The notes under the pieces: model-generated
Seen by the model: the letters and a program-made list of their open reading frames with translations, nothing else
The model's database searches: none
Told to the model about the DNA's origin: nothing
Shown: in pieces, positions 1 to 5,282 of the stretch
How positions within the stretch are numbered: position 1 is the first letter of the stretch
Layout: the number at the start of each line of letters is the position of its first letter
NCBI GenBank assembly: GCA_937873285.1
Contig: CALMNV010000206.1
Coordinates: 1 to 5,990, forward strand
From: an uncultured Intrasporangium sp.
GTDB taxonomy: Bacteria > Actinomycetota > Actinomycetes > Actinomycetales > Dermatophilaceae
Direction: 5' to 3'
Length of the DNA: 5,990 nt
Position numbers and translations under genes: made by a program

Positions 1-719
1 TCGTAGGGCCCCCGGACGTAGTCGGCGGTCAGCTCGGCGGCCCGGCGCCCGAGGGCGAAGTCGCCGGACCCCCACACGTAGGTCGTCGGCGCGGTGACGC
101 GGCGGGCGCGGATCCGTGAGAGCGGCATCGCGCGATACCAGTTGATCGGCCCGGCCAGCGCCGCGCGTGAGCCGAGGCGGGCGGCATACCGCTCGAGGTC
201 CTCGGCCGGCAGGCCGCTGCCACGAAGCGCGTCCCGCAACCGCGAGCCGAGGAGCGCCTCCGGCAGGTACGGCACCTGGAACGCGGCCATGTACCACGAG
301 CGCAGCGCCTGCCTCCCGCGCAGCGCCTGCGTCATCGCCCGTGGGTGGGGCGTCGACAGCGCGGTGAGCGAGGCGACCCGGTCGGGGTGGTTGGCGGCGA
401 GCAGCCACGCCACCGCGGCCCCCCAGTCGTGCCCCACGACGTGCACGCGCTCGTGCCCGGCCGTGTCGACGAGCGCGAGGACGTCGGCGACGAGCTGCTC
501 CATCCGGTATGCCGTGCGCCCCCCGGGCCGCGCGCCGGGGGAGTAGCCGCGCTGGTCGGGGGCGTAGGTGCGCAGGCCGGCCCCGTGCAGGAGCGGCTCG
601 ACGTGGCGCCAGCTCGTGCGGTCGGTGGGGAAGCCGTGCAGCAGGACGACCGGCGCCCCGTCCGCCGGGCCCGCGTCGGTGACATCGAAGGTCAGCCCGT
701 TGCGCTGACAGCTGCTCAT
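1..719 (-). CDS. alpha/beta-hydrolase, epoxide-hydrolase-like (3' end cut by window)
   Basis: Reading leftward from an ATG at 719, 239 codons are open to the window edge. Visible motifs are the oxyanion-hole sequence HGFP (residues 28-31) and the nucleophile elbow GHDWGA with Asp98. Cap-domain tyrosines lie in a WYMAAFQVP segment (Tyr143) and in NWYRA (Tyr195), and the acid-bearing strand reads VWGSGD (Asp220). An Asp nucleophile with HGFP rather than HGNP, plus two cap tyrosines, is the pattern of soluble epoxide hydrolases rather than haloalkane dehalogenases. The catalytic His is expected in the missing 40-60 C-terminal residues. A cytosolic enzyme opening epoxides to diols is inferred; the substrate is unknown. 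Upstream in-frame ATGs at 737 and 746 are possible starts. None of the three has a strong ribosome binding site, so the N-terminus is uncertain by up to nine residues. The gene is divergent from the membrane hydrolase at 804. Confidence 0.9.
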   Translation of the reverse strand, partial: MSSCQRNGLTFDVTDAGPADGAPVVLLHGFPTDRTSWRHVEPLLHGAGLRTYAPDQRGYSPGARPGGRTAYRMEQLVADVLALVDTAGHERVHVVGHDWGAAVAWLLAANHPDRVASLTALSTPHPRAMTQALRGRQALRSWYMAAFQVPYLPEALLGSRLRDALRGSGLPAEDLERYAARLGSRAALAGPINWYRAMPLSRIRARRVTAPTTYVWGSGDFALGRRAAELTADYVRGPY

Positions 720-791
720 GCGCCCGTCGCCGCTCATGCGACCCATTCTGCCGATCTTGCCGTCGTGCTGAGGGCTGTCGGCGCGCCGATC

Positions 792-806
792 TAGCCTTGC
801 GGTGTG
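792..806 (+). promoter_or_regulatory. -10 element and leaderless GTG start of the membrane hydrolase
   Basis: TAGCCT at 792-797 fits the actinobacterial -10 pattern TANNNT and lies exactly six bases before the GTG at 804. That spacing places transcription initiation at or next to the start codon. No Shine-Dalgarno sequence precedes the GTG, which supports a leaderless mRNA, a common arrangement in Actinobacteria. A weak -35-like CTGAGG lies at 768-773 with an 18-bp spacer. This is inferred from sequence only. Confidence 0.4.
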
Positions 807-2567
807 ACCACCACGCGGACGCCGGGGGCACTGGTGCGGGACAGCACGCCGGTGCGGGAGGTCGACGCCCGGCGCCCGTATGCCCGTCTCGTCCGGTGGG
901 TCGAGCCCGGCTGGTGGCGCCTGTCGCCCGTCGGGCTCTTCTTCGCCGCCACCTACTTCCTCATCTCGTGGTCGCCCAGCCTCCTGCCCCGCACCTGGTA
1001 CTACCAGGGCTACATCAGCGGGCTCGTCGCGGCGGCCGGCTATGCGCTCGGCGTGCTGCTCGGCTGGCTCGCCCGGCACGCCGCAGCCGCCCTCGGCCTG
1101 CAGGTGAGTGTGCGGCCGGGAGCCGGCCGGTGGCTGCGGCTGGCTGCCTATGCCGCCGCCACCCTCGCGGTGGTGCGGATCACCGTGGCCAACGTCCGCT
1201 CCCAGGGCAGGACGGCGGCATACGTCCATCTGTCCCCCCCGACCCCGCTGGACTGGGCGAGCAGCATCGTGCTCGCGATTCTCATCGCCCTCGCCTTCCT
1301 GGTGGTGGCACGGCTGCTGCGGCGCCTGACTCGCCGAGTCGCTGCGGCGGCGGGTCGAGTGCTGCCCCGCGCCGTCGCGACCGGCGTGGCCGTCGTGCTC
1401 GTCGCGACCGTGACCGCCTGGGTCAGCGACAACGTCGTGCTGGAGCGTGTCATGGAGCGCTTCGCGGCGACCGCCGCGCGCACCAACGCCCAGCCGCCGC
1501 CCGGGCGTGCCCCACCGGTGTCCCCGCTGCGCTCCGGGAGCCCCGCGTCGCTCGAGCCGTGGGCGGGGCTGGGCTACCAGGGCCAGCTCTTCGTCACGAG
1601 CGCCCCCTCGGCCGCGGCCATCTCTGCGACGACGGGCCGGCCGGCCGTGGAGCCGATCCGCGTCTACGCGGGCCTCACCGACGGCCGCTCGGTCGAGGAC
1701 GTCGCCGACGCGGTGGTGCGCGAGCTGGTGCGGACCGGCGCCTTCGACCGCACGGTGCTCGCCGTTCTCACCTCGACCGGCACCGGCTGGGTCGACGACT
1801 GGAGCGTGCAGTCGATCGAATACCTCAGCGACGGCGACAGCGCCGTGGCCTCGATGCAGTACTCCTTCGTGCCCAGCGCCATGGCGGTGATGACCGACCG
1901 GAGCACGGTGCGGCAGGCGGGCAAGGCGCTCTTCGACCGGGTGTATGCCGCGTGGCTGCAGGTGCCGCAGGCACGTCGCCCGAAGCTCGTCGTCGGGGGC
2001 GAGTCACTGGGCTCCTACGGCGGGCAGGCCGCGTTCCGCGACGTGTCCGACATGATGGCGCGGGCCCAGGGCGGGGTGTGGAGCGGCACCCCCAGCTTCA
2101 CCGACATCGCGGCGCGGCTCACAGCCGCCAGGGACCCGGGGTCGCTCGCGATCGCGCCGGTGCTCGACAACGGCCGCAACTTCCGTTTCGCCACCTCGCC
2201 GGCCGACCTTGCCGCCGACTACTACGGCCGTCCGCTCGGGTCGTGGCTCTTTCCCCGGTTCGTCTACGCGCAGCACCCGTCGGACCCGGTGGTCTGGTGG
2301 GACCCGGCGATCCTCGGGGCCGAGCCGGACTGGCTGCGCGAGCCTCGTGGCCGCGACGTCAACCCCGACGTGACGTGGATCCCGTTCGTCACCTTCTGGC
2401 AGCTGACCACCGACATGGCCGTCGGGCACGACACGCCGGACGGCTACGGCCACCGCTACGGCCCCGAGCTCGTGCCGGCGTGGGCCGCCGTGCTCGGGCG
2501 GTCCCCTGGCGGCGACTACTCGCGCATGCTCGCCGGCATGCGGCAGACCGTCTATCGCTCCCCGTGA
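804..2567 (+). CDS. membrane-anchored alpha/beta-hydrolase, Abhydrolase_9 family
   Basis: This is a 587-residue protein starting at GTG 804. The N-terminal third is membrane-embedded, with about five hydrophobic segments near residues 41-57, 68-90, 109-128, 151-172 and 188-207. The conserved-looking SPSLLPRTWYYQG follows the first segment, typical of the family's N-terminal domain. The soluble C-terminal part runs from about residue 250. It carries the nucleophile elbow GGESLGSYGG (Ser401), SDPVVWW with candidate acid Asp494, and GHDTPDGYGHRYGPE with candidate catalytic His550 (His542 is the alternative). Length and architecture match the actinobacterial family of predicted membrane alpha/beta-hydrolases. 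The Ser-Asp-His arrangement predicts esterase or lipase-like chemistry at the membrane. Family members are largely uncharacterised and the substrate is unknown. Family identity is confident, function is not. The antiporter follows 66 bp downstream on the same strand and may be co-transcribed. Confidence 0.93.
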   Translation: MTTTRTPGALVRDSTPVREVDARRPYARLVRWVEPGWWRLSPVGLFFAATYFLISWSPSLLPRTWYYQGYISGLVAAAGYALGVLLGWLARHAAAALGLQVSVRPGAGRWLRLAAYAAATLAVVRITVANVRSQGRTAAYVHLSPPTPLDWASSIVLAILIALAFLVVARLLRRLTRRVAAAAGRVLPRAVATGVAVVLVATVTAWVSDNVVLERVMERFAATAARTNAQPPPGRAPPVSPLRSGSPASLEPWAGLGYQGQLFVTSAPSAAAISATTGRPAVEPIRVYAGLTDGRSVEDVADAVVRELVRTGAFDRTVLAVLTSTGTGWVDDWSVQSIEYLSDGDSAVASMQYSFVPSAMAVMTDRSTVRQAGKALFDRVYAAWLQVPQARRPKLVVGGESLGSYGGQAAFRDVSDMMARAQGGVWSGTPSFTDIAARLTAARDPGSLAIAPVLDNGRNFRFATSPADLAADYYGRPLGSWLFPRFVYAQHPSDPVVWWDPAILGAEPDWLREPRGRDVNPDVTWIPFVTFWQLTTDMAVGHDTPDGYGHRYGPELVPAWAAVLGRSPGGDYSRMLAGMRQTVYRSP

Positions 2568-2597
2568 GGGTCGCTGCCGGGCTGGGGAGCGCCCGCT

Positions 2598-2616
2598 GGA
2601 CCGGCGGAGCCGGTCC
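2598..2616 (+). terminator. perfect 8-bp hairpin between hydrolase and antiporter genes
   Basis: GGACCGGC (2598-2605), loop GGA, GCCGGTCC (2609-2616) forms an uninterrupted GC-rich stem. A T-G wobble at 2597/2617 extends it. It lies 31 bp after the hydrolase stop and 18 bp before the antiporter ATG. No T-tract follows, so a classical intrinsic terminator is not shown. It could be a tract-less high-GC terminator, a transcript-stabilising stem, or a leader structure affecting antiporter translation. Confidence 0.35.
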
Positions 2617-2633
2617 GCCCGCCGGCTGGCACG

Positions 2634-3965
2634 ATGAGCGCGATGTCAACGAACGTGGTCTACCTCATCGGCGGCCTCGCCCTGCTCCTGGCCGCGGTGC
2701 TGCCGACCGCGCTGCGCCGATACGCCGTCTCCGCGCCGATGGTGCTGCTCGTGCTCGGCATGGCGATCGGGCTGCTGCCGCCGCCCAAGGGGCTCGACCT
2801 CGACCCGGTGCAGATGCGCCCCGTCATCCAGCGGGTGAGCGAGCTGGCCGTGCTCGTGGCGCTCATGGGCGTCGGCCTGGCCCTGGACCGGCCGTTCCTG
2901 CTGCGCACCCGCTCCTCGTGGGCCGCCTGGTCGCCGACGTGGCGGCTGCTGCTCGTGGCGATGCCGCTGACGATCGGCGCCGTCGGGCTGCTCGGCTGGG
3001 CGGCGCTGGGGCTCGCCCCTGCTGCGGCCCTGCTGCTGGGGGCGGTCCTCGCCCCGACCGACCCGGTGCTGGCCGGCGACGTCCAGGTGGCCGGTCCCCA
3101 GGTCGTGGAGGATGGTGCGGCTGAGCAGTCCGAGGACCTGGAGATCGACGAGGACGACGACGTCCGGTTCGCCCTGACCTCCGAGGCCGGGCTCAACGAC
3201 GGCCTCGCCTTCCCCTTCGTGTATGCCGCCATCTTCCTCGCCACCAAGGGCCCCGTAGGTGGGTGGCTCGGCGGCTGGGTCGCCTGGGAGCTGCTCGGCA
3301 AGGTGGTCCTCGGCGCGCTGGTCGGGATGCTCGTCGGGTGGGCGCTGGCCAAGGTCGCCTTCCGGTCCTCACGAGAGGCGCTGCGACTGGCCGAGCAGGG
3401 TGAGCCCCTCCTGGTGCTCGCGGCCCTCGTGACCACCTACGGCTTGAGCGAGCTCGTCGGCGGCTACGGCTTCCTCGCCGTGTTCGCCTGCGGCATGGCG
3501 CTGCGCGCGGGGGAGCGCGGCCACGCCTATCACCGCTCGATGCACGAGGTCGTCGAGCGGCTGGAGCGGCTGTTCACCCTGGTCATCCTGCTGCTCCTCG
3601 GCATGGCGATGACTCGGGGGCTCCTGGCCGACCTCGACTGGCGTGGGGTGCTCGTCGCGGTGCTGCTCGTGGTCGTCATCCGGCCGGTCGCGGGGTGGCT
3701 GGCCCTCTTCGTGGGCTCCAGGAAGGCGGACCTGCCGGGCGGGCTGAGCCGCCCGGAGCGTCGCGCCACCGCCTTCTTCGGAGTGCGCGGCATCGGCTCG
3801 ATCTACTACCTGGCGTATGCCGCGGGCGAGCACGCCTTCCCGGAGGAGCGGTGGCTGTGGGCGACGGTGGCTTTCACGATCGCCCTGTCGGTGTTCGTCC
3901 ACGGCATCCTGGCGACGCCGGTCATGGCGAGGCTCGACGAGCGCCGCGACGCTCGTGTGACGTGA
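2634..3965 (+). CDS. cation/proton antiporter, CPA1 (NhaP-like) family
   Basis: This is a 443-residue polytopic membrane protein with roughly 10-12 hydrophobic segments across its whole length. The ion-binding core is visible: LLLGAVLAPTDPVLAGDVQV (134-152) and SEAGLNDGLAFPF (183-195), the TDP and ND motifs of the CPA1 superfamily. A late FFGVRGIGSIYYLAYA segment (381-396) includes the conserved GVRG. The predicted role is exchange of Na+ or K+ for protons in the cytoplasmic membrane, for pH and salt homeostasis. The cation cannot be read from sequence. An acidic loop (about residues 159-176, with EDLEIDEDDD) separates the two core motifs. No C-terminal TrkA or CBS domain is present; the protein ends shortly after the last membrane segment. 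ATG 2643, three codons in, is an alternative start. Neither start has a good ribosome binding site. Confidence 0.91.
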   Translation: MSAMSTNVVYLIGGLALLLAAVLPTALRRYAVSAPMVLLVLGMAIGLLPPPKGLDLDPVQMRPVIQRVSELAVLVALMGVGLALDRPFLLRTRSSWAAWSPTWRLLLVAMPLTIGAVGLLGWAALGLAPAAALLLGAVLAPTDPVLAGDVQVAGPQVVEDGAAEQSEDLEIDEDDDVRFALTSEAGLNDGLAFPFVYAAIFLATKGPVGGWLGGWVAWELLGKVVLGALVGMLVGWALAKVAFRSSREALRLAEQGEPLLVLAALVTTYGLSELVGGYGFLAVFACGMALRAGERGHAYHRSMHEVVERLERLFTLVILLLLGMAMTRGLLADLDWRGVLVAVLLVVVIRPVAGWLALFVGSRKADLPGGLSRPERRATAFFGVRGIGSIYYLAYAAGEHAFPEERWLWATVAFTIALSVFVHGILATPVMARLDERRDARVT

Positions 3966-4135
3966 GGATGAGGTGGATGCGTGCGCCACGGCCTCTCTGC
4001 GCCGGGCCGGGGACATGCCGCAGCACTTGCCACGCCTCCTTCGCCAGCCGCCCATGACGGCGGAGCACGCTCCCGAGGCGTTGCCCCGGGCTGCCCCCGT
4101 TGGCCACGGCGAGGACTGACGGTCGCCGCAGGAAA

Positions 4136-4222
4136 TCAGGAGACCGCGGCCTTCACCAACGCGACGACCTTCTTCCTCACCGCCGGGCTCCACCGGCGGA
4201 GCGGGTACGACGCCGGCCACAT
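4136..4222 (-). CDS. candidate 28-residue cationic peptide
   Basis: The ORF runs from ATG 4222 to a TGA at 4136-4138. All 28 sense codons end in G or C. GAGAGGGG at 4231-4238 (minus strand) is a good Shine-Dalgarno sequence eight bases before the ATG. The product has tryptophans at 2 and 11, Tyr6, basic residues at 9, 10, 16, 17, 18 and 24, and no acidic residue (about +6). The C-terminal half, SPAVRKKVVALVKAAVS, could form an amphipathic helix. It is divergent from the GNAT gene, with 63 bp between the start codons. I recognise no family. The wobble positions coincide with those of one plus-strand frame, so composition alone does not prove the strand. The existence of the gene is an inference. 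Confidence 0.3.
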   Translation of the reverse strand: MWPASYPLRRWSPAVRKKVVALVKAAVS

Positions 4223-4272
4223 GTCCACGTCCCCTCTCGCCCCCGGCCCTGCCAAGCCCGCGTGACGGCGTC

Positions 4273-4279
4273 AAAGGGG
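4273..4279 (+). promoter_or_regulatory. ribosome binding site that sets the GNAT start
   Basis: AAAGGGG followed by a six-base spacer precedes GTG 4286. It favours this start over the in-frame GTG at 4262 or starts farther upstream, whose translations are Arg/Pro-rich and look out of frame. Confidence 0.7.
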
Positions 4280-4285
4280 CTGGCG

Positions 4286-4882
4286 GTGACGAGCGCGCCG
4301 GCAGTGCTGCGGGTCGACGACCCGCGCCGCCGGGAGCTGGAAGGGGAAGGGTGGACCGTGAGCGCCCGCTCGTGGGGCGCCCGGCTCGCCGCCGACCGCG
4401 TCGACCGGCAGCTGCTGGCGGCGCTTGCCGGGAGGGGTGCGGCGCTCGGGACCGTCCGGGAGCTCCACGACGACGATGCCGCCGCCATCCTTGAGCTGGA
4501 CGCGGCCACGGCTTCGGACTACCCGGGTGGCATCGCCACGTCTCACACGCCGCTGAGCGTCGCGCAGGTGGTGCTCACCGGTCGTCGACGCGCGTTCGGG
4601 GTGCTTGGCCTCGGGGAGAAGCTGCTGGCGATGACCTTCGTCGACCTCGATGGTGCTCTGGCAGAGATCGACTTCACGGTGGTCGCGGCACCGTGGCGTG
4701 GCCGAGGCCTGGCGACGGCTGTGAAGGCCGCGTCGGTCCTGGCGCTGCTCGTGGACGGCGTGCGGGTGGTCCGCACTGGTGGCGATGCTGACAACGAGGC
4801 CATTATCCGCGCCAACGCCGCCCTCGGGTTCGTCGTCGACGAGCAGTGGGTCACCTTGACGGCGCCGATGCGTGGTGGCTAA
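4286..4882 (+). CDS. GNAT-family N-acetyltransferase
   Basis: This is a 198-residue cytosolic protein from GTG 4286. Residues 1-55 form a lead-in with EGWTVSARSWGARL, as in several actinobacterial GNATs. The acetyltransferase fold begins near TVRELHDDDAAAILELD (56-72). The acetyl-CoA pyrophosphate-binding signature is WRGRGLA (137-143), fitting R-x-x-G-x-A. The C-terminal motif DNEAIIRANAALGF (169-182) matches the N-x-x-M/I-x-x-x-N-x-x-L-G-F pattern of the family. The predicted activity is transfer of acetyl from acetyl-CoA to an amine; the acceptor is unknown. Its 3' end overlaps the convergent toxin gene by 32 bp. Because it is not paired with a ribbon-helix-helix antitoxin gene, it does not look like a TacT/AtaT-type toxin. 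Confidence 0.9.
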   Translation: MTSAPAVLRVDDPRRRELEGEGWTVSARSWGARLAADRVDRQLLAALAGRGAALGTVRELHDDDAAAILELDAATASDYPGGIATSHTPLSVAQVVLTGRRRAFGVLGLGEKLLAMTFVDLDGALAEIDFTVVAAPWRGRGLATAVKAASVLALLVDGVRVVRTGGDADNEAIIRANAALGFVVDEQWVTLTAPMRGG

Positions 4883-5282
4883 CCGGAGCCTGCCAGAAGC
4901 ACGGCTCAGGTCGAAGGAGACGGCGGCGGATCGACAGCAGGTGCCGGCCCAGGACGAGGCCCTTGAGGGTCTTGCTGGCGTTCGAGTCATCGAGCGAGAA
5001 GACCCGAGTGCGGTTCTCGATGATGCAGCTGCGCTCTTGAGGGACCTGCCACATCCGAGGGTTCTGGGTGAGCACCCCCCACCCGCGCCGACCGGCCTCG
5101 GCGAGAAAGGTGGTGTCCTCGAGCCTCTGGGCGTGGTCGTCGCCGTAGTGATCGCGCAGGGGTATGCCGTGCAGGCGGTCCCTCTTGGAGATCTCGTAGC
5201 CAACCTCCGGCGCGAGGCACCGGTCCACCAGGAGGATGTGGGCCCCCTTACGCGGCCCTGGCCGCCCACTCCCGATGTTCAT
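4851..5282 (-). CDS. VapC45-like PIN-like toxin (predicted ribonuclease)
   Basis: This is 143 residues from ATG 5282, close to the size of VapC45 of M. tuberculosis. The opening strand ILLVDRCLAPEV carries the first acidic residue (Asp20). LRDHYGDDHAQRLEDTTFLAEA supplies the second acidic cluster (Asp44, Glu55/Asp56). GWGVLTQNPRMW matches the strand that usually ends in T-x-D, but here it has Gln73-Asn74. The TRVFSLDD segment (92-99) is also typical. PIN-like toxins cleave RNA with Mg2+ held by clustered acidic residues; RNase activity is inferred. The gene overlaps the upstream antitoxin by 35 nt, suggesting translational coupling. AGGAGG (5295-5300) lies 12 bases before the ATG, slightly far. 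An in-frame ATG at 5333 is less likely. The C-terminus overlaps the GNAT gene tail-to-tail. Confidence 0.85.
   Translation of the reverse strand: MNIGSGRPGPRKGAHILLVDRCLAPEVGYEISKRDRLHGIPLRDHYGDDHAQRLEDTTFLAEAGRRGWGVLTQNPRMWQVPQERSCIIENRTRVFSLDDSNASKTLKGLVLGRHLLSIRRRLLRPEPCFWQAPVSHHASAPSR

Larger units (their letters stand above)
3966..4285. other. 320-bp stretch without a recognised gene
   Basis: This lies between the antiporter stop and the GNAT start. No RNA gene or clear rho-independent terminator is visible. It contains a candidate small minus-strand peptide ORF (4136-4222, listed separately). It also holds a weaker minus-strand frame from GTG 4107 running to 3922, into the antiporter 3' end. 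A 7-bp hairpin CCGCCGG-GCTCCA-CCGGCGG lies at 4180-4199, inside the small ORF. Plus-strand frames here have no credible start. The stretch could be degraded coding sequence, an untranslated region, or small-gene territory. Confidence 0.5.
183..5168. repeat. dispersed heptamer GTATGCC / GGCATAC (8 copies)
   Basis: Copies begin at 183 (GGCATAC), 507, 878, 1217 (GGCATAC), 1943, 3221, 3815 and 5162; the unmarked ones read GTATGCC on the plus strand. They fall inside four of the six main genes. From base composition alone roughly one or fewer would be expected in this length (hand estimate). Confidence 0.4.

Noticed and set aside
94..794. Plus-strand frames across the left hydrolase gene.
   Set aside because: They are antisense to a well-supported alpha/beta-hydrolase and have no recognisable motif. 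High G+C leaves antisense frames open.
797..3124. Plus-strand open frame of 775 codons running through two genes.
   Set aside because: It is a +1-type shadow of the membrane hydrolase and antiporter genes. The translation is Arg/Ala/Gly-rich with no domain, while both genes have clear motifs in their own frames.
2660..3436. Minus-strand frame of 258 codons antisense to the antiporter.
   Set aside because: Its Ser/Arg/Thr/Pro-rich composition is typical of an antisense shadow. It has no domain and no ribosome binding site.
4180..4199. 7-bp hairpin as a terminator or riboswitch.
   Set aside because: It has a short stem, no T-tract, and lies 80 bp before the GNAT start inside a candidate ORF. 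Such GC palindromes are common in DNA of this composition.
3369..4274. Minus-strand frame of 301 codons covering the gene-free stretch and the antiporter end.
   Set aside because: It is mostly antisense to the antiporter, with His/Arg/Glu-rich low-complexity translation. It does not explain the gene-free stretch.
4100..4285. Longer N-terminus for the GNAT gene from 4100 or 4262.
   Set aside because: The added residues are Arg/Pro/His-rich. The strong AAAGGGG at 4273-4279 points to GTG 4286.
4271..5269. Minus-strand frame of 332 codons across GNAT and toxin.
   Set aside because: It overlaps two genes with clear family motifs, and its own translation has none.
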